A stretch of 64,000 nt of DNA from contig CM076669.1 of the NCBI GenBank assembly GCA_038496675.1, positions 6,070,656 to 6,134,655 of the forward strand, written 5' to 3'. This DNA is from Rachycentron canadum. Its lineage: Eukaryota; Chordata; Actinopteri; Carangiformes; Rachycentridae. The notes beneath the pieces were generated by a model that was not told the DNA's origin, searched no databases, and worked only from the letters and a program-made list of their open reading frames with translations. Below are positions 1 to 12,400 of the stretch, in pieces. Made by a program: the position numbers and the translations under genes. Within the stretch, counting starts at the first letter, position 1. The number at the start of each line of letters is the position of its first letter.

Positions 1-939
1 AGTCAAAGATTACAGCCTCTCTTTTTGTGGCAGATGTACTGTGTACAGAACAGGATTTTGCAAGGGTTGGCTAATGTGCTGTATTCACGACACTTTCCTG
101 AAAAGTCTGCAGCTTGAATCCATGACATGAGACTCTTTGTACAGGACAGAGGCTTCCACAGGAAAAACTGCAAAATTTGCCTGTCAGTGACATCAGGATC
201 TCCCCTGCCCTGTCATGTAATACTGAATTTCCCTCCATTATGTTCCTTTTCATGCTGCTGGAGTGGCCAGTGGAAAATACCTGAAAGGGTGGAACAAATG
301 CCATTGTTTTTCCTTGACCATAGAGCAAAGGGTTTTTGAGCTGCAGCTACAGACGGCCTAGTGTTGATGGACCAACGGTTTAATTGTCTTATGTTGTGGA
401 GCTTCTTAATTTTAGTATGAAAGCTCTGTCAGTGCTCTCTATAAAGGCTGGATGGAGAAACTCTACATTTGAAAGGCTGTATTCCTGCGAGATCAGCAGT
501 CCTGTGCAGCTGTTGAGCTCACATGAGGAAGGAGGGCAGAGGTGATTGACTGACAGAGAAATAAAATCAAGGTCATGACCTGCAATGGCCATGGAAACTT
601 CTGACCTTCAAGCTTGTGTACAACAAGAGAGAAAGAAGCAAAGGAATGGTTGCATTTTCTCTCTCATAGCTCAGTTGGGATTTAGCAGCGTCCTGCTGTG
701 AAACTGCAATATTGAAGGGATAGATCAGCTCAGCTGCACTCCCCGTCTGTGAGATATTGCAGGCGTTTAATGCAACAAAAGAAAGGAATGGAAACAGACA
801 AAATCACCCATGGTCAGATAAGAAATTTTCATGTGATTAAAACATTAAGATTTTGGCTGCTAACTCTTTTTCTAATGTACTTACACTCTCTTTATGTAAT
901 CTCCACGGTTAGCATTTGTACTGATGACTGAATTTCAAG

Positions 940-1210
940 TAATGGTTAGTTAAGCAACAAGTAATAGTTGCAATATTGCAACAAGTATTTGGTTAATTAA
1001 TTTGTTGATAGACAGAAAATTAATTGGCAGTATTTTAATTGATTAATTGTTTAAGCCATTTTTGTGCAAAGATTATTTTGCAATATAGGGATCTGCCAGT
1101 TTTAGTTATGTATCATTGTAAAATTAATCTTTAGGTTATAAATCATTTTATTGATCAGTCAGTTGATAGAGAAAATGGTCAGTGAAATAATTGATAATAA
1201 TTGACCGGAC
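940..1210. repeat. Degenerate AT-rich interspersed repeat, teleost foldback type
   Basis: This stretch is built from repeated TTAATT, GATTAATTG and TTGATAGA-like words. The left part contains a GATAGACAGAAAATTAATTGGC-like core. The right part contains an inverted match (TTATTGATCAGTCAGTTGATAGAGAAAAT). From memory this resembles a short non-autonomous element that is very common in fish genomes and whose ends are complementary. Related fragments are seen near 3830, 17410, 25497, 58805 and 62400. The family name is not known to me, and the assignment is by eye only. Confidence 0.45.
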
Positions 1211-1804
1211 AACATATTATATACATATATTATATACATGTGTATTCATTAATGACAAGCTCATCAAAATAGATCCAGATTGATTTTCTTGTGATTGGAC
1301 TAATTCATTAAATGGCCTCCGCTCTTTATGGTCAGTTGAACCTGAACCATTAAAACAAGCAACAAGCCAAAAAAGCAAAAGAAGTCATGTCATTTAGACG
1401 TTTCATTTAGACAAACATGTTCGCTGTAAGTTCTTGCCCACATTCAGGTGGAAGACTGGGAGGTCTGAGTATTTGTGAGGAAGCAAAGTACAACACAACA
1501 ACCCTCAGAATAACTCCAATTACTTCACGCTTCCCTTCTCTAGAAGTTACAGACTCTGATAGAGGAAGAAGGAATGATTGAGATTGTGTGATGTTAATGT
1601 GGCAACGTCTTTGTTGTGCACACAATGATAAGAGTTTGGTCTGAGGTGACCAGCCTGATTCACAAGTACGACATAACTTCCCAGATCTGATCAGCCCCTG
1701 CTATGTGGCCGATGTGCTTAAAAAAAGGTGATGATTCATGCGGTCTGTGTGCAGTCTGTGACCACTCAGGTTTGTCTCCCTGTTGGCCTGATTATATTTT
1801 TTGG

Positions 1805-1831
1805 ACACACACACACACACACACACACACA
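1805..1831. repeat. (CA)n microsatellite
   Basis: Perfect alternating A/C dinucleotide repeat of about 13 units in the non-coding DNA upstream of the first pacsin2 coding exon. The reading frames crossing it are open only because of the repeat. Confidence 0.97.
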
Positions 1832-4800
1832 GGGCAGGCATGTGCCTGTCAGCTGTGTATCTGCTCATCTTTTTGGTCCGTGTCCTCTGTTGTTTCCTGC
1901 TTCTCAGCACCATTCTAACATGTTGAGATGTTGGTTTGTAGGAAAGAATATGTGCTTGTACACAAGGATGTCTTTGTCCTGCCCTCTGTCCAACATTTGC
2001 ACAGCTTCTCTCTTCCTTTAGTCATATATTCTTCTATATCAAATCATCCCCTCACTGCACCAGTTGTAAAGGTCACTCAGATCCCATGTCTGTTGAGTCA
2101 GGATCAGCGTTCATGTGCTTTTAATAACACACATGGTTACCTTTTAAATTTGCTGTCTCACACTCTGCATGTCCTCCACCCCTTTAGCTGGCCGCTGGTT
2201 GCAGACAGCTGCTGCTGTCTGGCTTGTTAACCCTCCCTCTGCTTTTTAAAATGGCAAAAGCAAACATATCTGCGCAACTTTGGATACTTTGTGTGAGTGT
2301 GATAAGTGGGTTAGATGAGAAATGTCAGTGTGGGAACCCGCTCAACTTGCCAAGCTTCAGTTTAGGCATGGTAACACTGAGGAATGCATTTGTTCACTTC
2401 TATCTCGAGAGTGTTGTCAGCAGCCAAATTCCAGCGTGCTCAGTACATTTACTTATCAGCCATCAGTGGATATCATTGTTGTGTTACGTAGTCTCTAAAT
2501 CTGTAATCTAAGAAGCCCTGTTAAGCCAATGTTCTGCAGCCTTGATGAAATCATGCATTTGTTGCCAAGAAAAACTCACTTGTGTGCTTATGTGTCACTT
2601 CATATTAAGATAACACAATGCCAAATAGTAGTTATATCCATTTCACATCGTCCCATGTGTCTGTTGCTTGTGCATAGCAGTGCACAGTGTTGAATTTTCC
2701 AACGTTCTACTGCAGAGTGACAGATTGAGTGGACTTCAGACCTCGATTTAGTCAACAGCATTGTTTACAGTTCTGGGTCAAGCTGCGTTCAATTGTTCAG
2801 CAGAGTTCCCCCGTGTCCTACAGAGGCAAGGGTGTGCAGACATTTGTTCCTGTTTGCTGCTGATTACATAAGACCTGGAAAGAGCGTTTATGATGAAGGA
2901 ATTCCCATACGTTGTTATAGCTGTGCAAGGTCATTTTCCATTCATCTGTGTGCTTTTCCTACTCATTAGAACCACTTGATTAGAAAACCTTTTCTAGACA
3001 ACACCTACCTTGATAAAGAGCTGGGTCCGGCGTAAATATATTATTCCAGTATCCGTGAATGAGACAAGAAACTTTTTGGCTTGTCTTAATGTCTTAATGG
3101 CTGTGTAACAATTAGTTAATGATGCCCACAGCATCGTGTAATTGTAAAGATCTAAGAGTAAATATCTTCTGAAAACACCAACTCATCAGTATTGCATAGA
3201 TGCGATTGGGGCATTTGGTTATATATATTATGTGATATTGATTCTGTCAACTACAGCCCTGAAGCATTATATTACTGAAGCAGTCAGTGGTGCACACAAA
3301 CAGCATTTCATGCTGCTGTGGTCATGTTGTAAATGGAAGTTTGCAGCACCATTTGTTGCCATGTTTAGAGTAGATATTTGTGGCTTGTTCCATGTGTTCC
3401 TCTCTTGTGCTGCAGTGGAGCTTGGTGACTGAAGAATATAACAGCTGGTAGGGAAAAGTTAGAAGGGGCAGGATGACACCACCTGTCAGGATAATGTGTG
3501 ATCTTCACACTCAGATATGAGCTTTCATAGTTTTTTGGCCTGTTTGTTTTTTTGGGGACATTTCTCTGACAGAACCAGTCTATGGTCTCACACGGTCTCA
3601 TCAGCAATCTTGTCTCTTTAGGCAATCCACACAACTCAATCATCTAAATACTTTTGGGGGCTTGAGGCAACAGAAAACTCCAGATTGCCCTGTATATATC
3701 TGATACTCAAAATAAATACTGAAGTCTGAGACACAAATACAAGCCTGATGTTTGGCCTGCAACACATAACACACAAGAGAGCTTGAAGTTGTTATTAACA
3801 TGGTATTACAGTAATTGAATAATATTTAGTAGGTCTGCAGCTGACAATCGGCCAATTATCACTTTTTGTTTGAAAATGAATGCCGTTATAATTAAGTTAT
3901 TAATTAATTTGTTCAAAATTTAATTGGATGTTAGAAGGAGCCCAATTTAATACATAAATAATAAATAATTGTTTGATATAACTTAAAGGTTGTATTTTCT
4001 GGTTTTTAAGTCTATAGAGTCAAATTGATGAAATGTTATCTCTTCTGCGTAACCATTAAATCCAGATTAGGTTTTTTTTCCCTCAAATATCATTAGTCCT
4101 CTCATGTGTCATTTAATTTAAAGCATCTGTCTAAAATATTGTGTTATGAGTTCAGGAGTCGATGCACAAAATGCATTACACACACATTTGTGTCTGTTGT
4201 TAAGGTCGTCATTCATGAGGAAGTTGGGCATAATCAAATGCCTGGTTTTCTTTAGAAATAGTGAGACATCTGTTTGTGTGGTTTTGTGTGCTGCATGCGT
4301 GTGTTTGACTGTGTGACTGACTTGATTGTAAACTACAAACACAATTAAAGGAAGGATTGTTCATATGCCCCCTCAGCTTGCGGTGACCACAATACTAGCC
4401 TCTGTCTAAGTCCTGGCCTTGAGGGCACGGGCCACTGACCAACACACATTCACACAGAGTAACAACCCTTATCCTCTTGCTGTCTCACTAAACTGAAAGA
4501 GGCCCTGTTCACAGTTGGCACAAAAGTGCATCTTGTGTGATCTGATCACATGTGGACAGCTCTGAAAAGATGAGTGAGACATGGGGAAAGACACATGATT
4601 TGGTTTCATTCCTCCTTTATTTAACTTTGAATATTTTTAAAAATGAAAAAATAGACAAGACTTAAAGTTTAGCAACCACTCAAAGAAAAAAATCCAAACT
4701 CTAAATATACTATAGGCATGAATGCATGCCAATACTTTGAGGAAACAAGCCAACTGCAACTACAACTGGATTAATTTAAATATATTGAGTGTAAAGATAA

Positions 4801-5442
4801 TGTTTTGGATAGTAAAAGCTTTTAGGTTTATTATTCCATCATAAATCTGTTATATTTCAATCTTAGTCTGTTATCTGTAAAAATAATATAAATGACAAAT
4901 GCTCATCACTGTTCAATATTTATTTACATTGATTCATTTTCTCTTTTCTGACTAATTAATTGTATTATATCTATTGAGCGCTAATGTTTTTTGATTCCTT
5001 GTGGTGGCTGCACTTTTCTCAGAGAATCAATCCAGTATGAGTTGGAAGGTAAAATATGTTCTTGAGTGGTCACTTGAGAAACATTTGCACTCTGATGAGT
5101 GAGGTGTCCGCTGCAGTCTGTGTCTCAGCTGTATTGTAACCACAATCTGGATATATTTGGTTATATATATATATATCTATATATTAGAGATACAAGGCCC
5201 GAAACCACAGAGAGAGGAGAAGAAGCTCCAGGCTGATGAGGAAGAGAGGAGAGGAATGAGGGGATGGATAAAGAAGAGGCTGTTCGGGGGGGCTGTTGAG
5301 TTTGAAATGATGGATGTGAGGACTGGAGAGGCGAAGAGGAGAGTAACAGAGGACTGTCTGTCGCAGCAGTCTGTAGGAAACGGAAGCTGCCTACTGTGTG
5401 TTTCTACACAGTTTCTCTTTCTTCCTTGCTGTCAGAATGAGA

Positions 5443-5443
<1 letters not shown>

Positions 5444-5495
<52 letters not shown>
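5444..5495. repeat. (AC)n microsatellite, about 26 units
   Basis: Perfect AC repeat of about 52 bases. It creates a spurious open frame on the plus strand with a His-Thr run. Long perfect dinucleotide arrays like this are typical of fish introns and are usually length-polymorphic. Confidence 0.97.
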
Positions 5496-5497
<2 letters not shown>

Positions 5498-5889
5498 AGT
5501 TCAGCTGAGACTCTTTTGTTGTACTGAAGGTTGTGAGGTTATAGAAATGGATGAAAAGACCCACCTGCTGTCTAGATTATTAAACCAGATCACAAACGGT
5601 CACTCCTCTTCCATTTCTTCTGCTCTCTGCATCACTTGTCTGAACTGTTTCTTTTCTTAGCTTTCACCCTCTTCTCTGTGATCTGCAACTGTAATATCTG
5701 AGGAGTGCCTCGTGTTGTTTTCATCTGTTGGTTTCACAGTCCATGTGGAGAGATCAAGTCGTAGATAGTGTGTAATGGACTGATGAAAAGATGTTTCCCT
5801 TCCTCTTTCCCATATGCATATCAACCCTAAACTTTCTTGAATGTCTACTTATCTTGAAGGTGCAATAGTGCAGAACTTGATCAACCCAG

Positions 5890-5937
5890 CTATATATATA
5901 TATGTATATATATATATATACATATATATATATGTAT
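5890..5937. repeat. Imperfect (TA)n tract with palindromic symmetry
   Basis: TA repeats interrupted at intervals by single G or C bases (TATGTATA, TATACATA). The interruptions are mutually complementary, so the tract can fold back on itself. No gene signal is associated with it. Confidence 0.9.
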
Positions 5938-6447
5938 GCAATAGTTAAAAATACATCAGTACAATGTCTATATATACCATATGAAAGTAGGTTATATAAT
6001 ATATTTATATTATGATTATTTTTTATTTGAACATATTTCATTTGTTCTTTAGAATTTACTATAGAAAGTTACCAGTCACATTTCCTGAAAAAAAAACACA
6101 ACATATATTATTTTCTTTTGATGAAATAGAGGAAAATATTACAGTGTGTTGCTATTTTTACTGGAGAAATTAATATCAATATTAACCAATTAATAGATTA
6201 TCAATATTAAATAATATTTAATATTTAAATAATAGTTTTTAAATTGTGTCTGTCAGTTCATTGATCAATGAAGTCACAAGTCGTTTTAGCACCACTGCAG
6301 GTGTTTCCTAAATGAAAATGTGATGTTTTCAGGCTTCTTGAGAAATGATGGCAGAAAGTTTTTTGTGTAGTGAAGTTTCAGTTATGCTGACACTGCTTTT
6401 GTGTTTTTCTAGGCCCTACACACTGAGTGTAACTTCGGGCAGCAGCG

Positions 6448-9400
6448 ATGTCGGGCTCCTACGACGATTCCATGATCGATGTCTCCAGTGACAGCTTCTG
6501 GGAGGTGAGACACACAAATTCCTTTGCACTTGCACATTTCCTGTGTATTTTCCATTTCTATCCATTTTTCTTAACCCTCTCTCTCTTTTGCTGGTTCTCA
6601 GGTTGGTAACTACAAACGCACAGTTAAACGGGTAGACGATGGCAATCGGCTCTGTAACGATCTGATGAACTGTCTCCATGAGCGAGCACGTATCGAAAAG
6701 GCGTACGCACAGCAGCTCACAGAATGGGGCAAGCGCTGGCGACAACTCATAGAGAAAGGTACGTGTAACGTTTAACATTAAGAATACTGTAAATGCACTG
6801 AAATCAATTGTAAAACACTGACTGATGAATAACTCTTGCCCCAGGTCCTCAGTATGGTACATTGGAGCGGGCATGGTCTGCTCTGTGCACAGAGGCGGAG
6901 AAGGTGAGCGAGCTCCACATGGAGGTGAAAGCAGCACTGATTGGAGAAGACTACGAGAAGCTAAAGAACTGGCAGAGAGACTCCTACCACAAACAGATGA
7001 TTGGTGGATTTAAAGAGACTAAAGAGGCTGACGATGGCTTCCGCAAGGCTCAGAAACCCTGGGCCAAGAAACTCAAAGAGGTGTGTATTTCAGAAGTCAT
7101 AGTTTACTTAAACAGTATAATGTGCAGTTAGTAGCCCATAGAAAGTAACTTCCATCTACTGTGGTAGCAGTCAACACAAGCAAATCCATTTTCAACTCAC
7201 TGATTACAGCCATGGACATCAATTTTACCCTTCATTTCACATGATTACATATTACTGACTCACCATTGTTTCTTTCCTCTCCATGACTACCTGCTTACCA
7301 AACAACAAAAGAGCACAGGGACAATTGCAGCTTCTTTAGTGCTGACTTTGAATGTGAAGTTATTGCCAAACATCAGTCACAATGTGCTAAGGTGGCAGCC
7401 AGTTATCCTGTCAGACTTTGATTATCAGTAGAAGGGAAGGAAACATTGGGATTTTTCATGGGGGACTGGCACCTCCTTAGTTCAAAATCAGGTCAGTGTA
7501 TTTCCTACAACTGCTTTTATTTTAGCAGCCTATTTACTTGGCAGCACTCACATACATATGTACATGCAAATGTTTGTGTTCAAAGCCACTGAACATTTGC
7601 AACCTTCAGGCTCTTTCACTGCCATTTCCTGTGTGTGTGATGTCACGGGGGGGTGGGGGGGAGGGTGACATCCTGGCCTTGTCGCCAGGCAGGGACAGAA
7701 CAATACAGTTTTGTAGCCATAGTGATTTATTGATTGACTAGACAGACAAGGGCAAGTTGTGGAGGGCAGGGAGGAAATGAGGCTAATGAACTGGTCTAGA
7801 AAATGAGTAGCTGACATTGGTGACGTAGGCAGAATGTCAATAATAAACACACTTATGCTGGAACTGGATACAGTGTGATACAGTGACCTCGTGTTTTAGG
7901 GGACTGACATTTTCATTGTGCTCGCACGAATACAGTAATTTGTAACTGCCTCTTACAGCAAATTAAAGAGAAGGGCACGCTACTGTCCTTCTATTTTAAG
8001 TGTCCTCCTTGTGTCCACATTATTTGTTCGATAGGGACAAGGCTGCTCTGGCCTTGGTCCAAGTTACACTGGGCACTGCCCAAGACTCCTCAAATAGATC
8101 CTCAATTCTTATCTGTCAGAGCTTAAATATAAACAAAGTGGTACAGGAGTGGCTGATTCCTCGTCATAAATGCATCACATGTAAAACAGAACAGGCATCA
8201 CGGTTCACACCCCACACATATGTTGGTTACGGTACGTGAAGTGTGATCCAGGTCATTCATTCCAACATTCATGTGTCTGGGGCCTCAAATTAGGAAATGT
8301 GTCAGAGTAGGAAATTGGTTGTAATGATCCTAGAAATAAAAAAAAATAAAAAAAAGTCATGCTTTCAGGCACATGAGTCAACATGTGCTGTCAACATTCT
8401 CAACATAGAGAGACATAGAGAGACACATAGCGACATAGACATAAACATAGTTGATCTTTGCAAGATCAACAGGTAAACACAAAGCACTGGTTTGAGGAAC
8501 AAGGTTTTGTGCTTGTTTTTAGATCTAATCAATTTTAACAATAGCTTCTTTAACCATGACGGGATGGTGCTGCTTCCTGTTTTGTAGCTTACTGATGATG
8601 ATGAATCTACAGGTGGAGACAATGAAGAAATCATATCATTCTGCCTGCAAAGAGGAGAAGCTGGCAGCCAGCAGGGAGACCAACAGCAAACTAGAGAGCA
8701 ACAACAACCCTGAAGCCCAGAAGAAGCTCCAGGAAAAAGTGGAGAAATGTCAGCAGGAGGTGCAGAAGGTAGGCCTTTTGCTCATGCCTGTCTAGGGATG
8801 CACTGCATCTGTATGTGTCTGGACCATGAGAATACAAATTCATATTTTGTTCAAGTGTTTTAATTGTTATCTCATTCTTCTTTTTCTTCCAGACTAAGGA
8901 ACGCTATGAGAAATCCCTTGAAGAGCTGGACAAGTTGACTCCTCAGTACATGGAGAACATGGAGCAGGTGTTTGAGCAGTGGCAACAATTTGAAGACAAA
9001 CGTATTCGCTTTTTCAGAGAGCTGCTGCTGGAGGTCAAACAGCACCTGGACCTCTCAGCCAATCACAGGTCAGATATATAAGACATATAGTGATATTGTC
9101 TGTCAAAAATTGAATCAGTTAGTCAGAAATAATCTGTTTCTTCTACTGTATCATCACCACAGGTTCCAGACAGTCTACCACACACTGGAAGACACAATAT
9201 CTGCTACTGATGCTGAAGAGGACCTGAAGTGGTTCCGGTCCAATCATGGCCCCGGCATGCCAATGAACTGGCCCCAGTTTGAGGTAGTGCAGCCTAGATT
9301 TATACCAGTGAGACAGAAGGAGGGCTTAAGATTTGAAGGGGAAGAATGAAGGATGATCTCATGAGGCTCACATTTTCATGTCATCAACCCATAAAGAGAC

Positions 9401-12400
9401 ACACATTAGGTCATGATCCCTCAATTTACTTTATCACAGGAACTCTTATTGGAGGATGGCCGATTTTATAAGACTAATACCTATAATAATAGCTCCAAAT
9501 ATATTATATAGGAGAGTTCTTATGAATACATTGAAGACATGCCTAACATGTCCTTAGGAAGACAGTTAGTGTTCTCCGAAGCCCAGATGTGAGAACCAGT
9601 AGTGAGGTGGGCAAAATTAATGGAGTAATGTGTGATGCTAAAAAAATGTTTGAGGGGCAAAAACTTGCAGAAGCAGGAGTTATAGCCAAGTGTCATTGAA
9701 GTCTGCTGTTTGGAAGAAGGGGAGGAGGTAAATTTATCCTCAGCTGTCAGAGTCGCAGTGAGAGGGACATAGTTTATGGCCACGAGCAGAAGGTGAAATA
9801 AGAAGAAGGAAGGGAAGGCAATGAAATCCTGCATGTGCTTGCTATGCTACAATTTATAGTGCCATTGAATGCTTTAGCAGGCTGTTCCAGTGGGGGATCT
9901 TCTGTCATTTTAGGCTGTTTTTCTTTCTCAGTGCTGCTTGTTTTTTTTTTTTTGTTTGTTTTTTTTTTTTACTTTTAATAAAGTTGATTAAATCTTCTCT
10001 GTGACAAAATACACACAGACTTAATCTGTCAAACAGTGTCTGTGTAGATAGCGTCAATTAATTATAAGGCTGTGTCAGAAACAACATAGCATGCTCATAT
10101 CGTAATTACTTCTGCCAGCTGCGGACTGTGTCTGTGCAGCTCTTAAAAGAAGTAATTCCTGAAATAATTTGCTGGTCTAGGTCATTGCCACATTCACAAA
10201 CTAACATTTTTTCATCTTATGGTGTGCACTATACGCTTTTAGTATTAGAATTTGTTATTTGCATTAACCCTATTCTACACCTGCTTCCCTTTCCCCATGT
10301 CTGACAGAATTTGGACTGGTCCCATCCTCGCTCCTTTAAGAGAAGGTCCATTGTAGTGAGTTCTGCATGGGAGGGCTGTTCTCTCACAGCAGCCATGGGG
10401 AGGGGGGGGGTCCTTTTTTTTTTTTTTTTTTTAAACACTTAACACTCCTCACTGCTTCCATTTGTGTGTGTTTGAGGTGGTTGTGCTTAAATCCTGCCTT
10501 CAAGTTTCAAATAATTATAATGAGAATTATAATGTGCTTCCTTGTTCTCCTCTCTGAGTTGTTCACATAGATTTCCTGGATGTCAGAATTCCTAGAATTA
10601 TTCTATACCACTGTTAACACAGCTCTGACTCTCTGTTCTTTCAAACCTTTGAACTCTGACCCCTCTGTGGCCCTCCTCAATCATTACTGATGTGCATGTG
10701 AACCCTGCAGTACGTCACATGATGCTACCACAGCTGAGCAATGTCACAATCTCAGAGGTTGTCAGCCAGGCTGGAGCAACTTTGATCTTTAAAAGTTTGA
10801 GAGGCCTGATCAATCAGACGGGTCAGACAAGCACTTTTGAGAGCTTGGAGGTCACACTTACTGTATCAGACATAATTTAAGATCACGACTGCTGTCTGGA
10901 TTCTAGAAACTTAATTTGCAGCAGTCCTCCTTCAACACAAGATTGAAATCATGCCGACATGTTATATCTTGTAGAGATTTCCACTACCATCAAATAAGTT
11001 TGTAAAAACCAAATGAATCATTGGTTAGTATAATAGCAGGAATAAAGTCGTGTCTGTAATATCTGCTCGTTAAGCAACATTAAATAACTATAAACGAAAA
11101 CATGGCTTGTACTGTGACAGTGTTGCTGTCTCACACGTCTTTCACTCCACTCTCCTTGTTAGCCTGTGGTGGCGGAGCTCCCTTGGTGCTCTTCTTTCAG
11201 CAGGTGACGGATGCTGTATTTGGTTGTTATCTCTCATTTTATCAGGCAAACACTGTACTGTATAAACACTCATGCATGTACAGTTTCAAAACTGTACAGA
11301 GCTAGTGTCACAGCCTGAGAAATGAAACACTGATTGTTGAACTGTGTGTTTTTTGCTGTGCACATGTCTGTGAGATCTTTTTTCACTACAAGCTGTGAAG
11401 GCATGTTCTGATCCAAGATCAACCGCTCAGTTTGCACAGTCATAGATGAAATATCTAACCTTAATCTGTGTCTGTGTCTATCAGGACTGGTCCATAGACC
11501 TGAACCGAACCCTGAGCAGACGAGAAAAGAAGAAGCCATCAGAGGGCGTCACGCTGACTGGCATCAGTCAGACTGGGTCAGACCAGCCTGTCCAGCCTGC
11601 CAAAACCAGCAGCAGGTAGATATCTTATCGCTCGCTGACTCACTTTACATGTCTCCAAACAAACACACAGAAAACTGAGCATCTGTTCATCAGACACTCA
11701 CATCTTTCCTCCCAATCCAAACTCCCCACATCTGAGATAGTCCACCACACACTGCTTCTTCCTCTTAAGGAATGCTTGTAAAACGTTGCATAAGGGAAGC
11801 TCCAGCAGTGACGTGTAGTTGTACAGCCATTTCCATAGCAACTGTAAACATTTTGCTTCGGTTTGTTGGGAAATAAGTCATCCCCGAGAAACTGGAGGAG
11901 TCTGCTGGTACATAACTGAAAGGGTGCCAAAAGTAATGTGGAAACATGACTCACACACACACAAAGGCGTTCATAGTGTTAATATTGGTACCAGAAAGCT
12001 CAACGAAGGGCAAAAATAGCAAAGTACTTTGCTATTTTTTTGTAATTAAACACAACTGGGCATCATATGGGACTTACTTTTTGGCCTATCAAAGCAAAGA
12101 GAAACAGTATAATTACCTTGTTTGAGATTTTAGCACAATGTTAATTAATAAAAGTCTGCTTGTCTTCCGGTATTGATCTCAAAAGCAGAATTTATAATCA
12201 CTGATTTAACCTTCTAATAGTGTAATATCATACAAAAGAATAATAATAGTAATAATATAATAATAGACTCTACAAGGTTTAGAGCCACTTGATATTTGAT
12301 TGGCAGTTTTCAATAGCATGATGAAATCTTTCTAAACTAAGATAAGATAAGACGTTATTTGTCCATGCGAGATTCGTCTTTGCTGTTGTGGCAACAGCAC

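Larger units (their letters stand above)
1..6412. other. Non-coding DNA upstream of the first pacsin2 coding exon
   Basis: No exon with a recognisable protein product was found here on either strand. The first coding exon of pacsin2 is preceded by a splice acceptor ending at 6412, so at least one untranslated first exon must lie upstream, either in this stretch or beyond the left edge. Most of the stretch is therefore probably the large first intron. It contains a CA microsatellite near 1805, a longer one near 5444, a TA-rich tract near 5891, and decayed AT-rich repeat fragments around 940-1210, 3825-3975 and 6165-6290. A purine-rich segment at 5185-5345 is open in one frame but has no protein signature. 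The position of the promoter cannot be told from the sequence. Confidence 0.6.

Noticed and set aside
5157..5660. 167-codon open frame with an EEKK-rich start
   Set aside because: Crosses a TA tract and a CA microsatellite; no family similarity and no splice evidence.
6416..6937. 173-codon open frame on the minus strand
   Set aside because: Antisense to pacsin2 exons 1-3; the plus strand has the conserved F-BAR sequence and proper splice sites.
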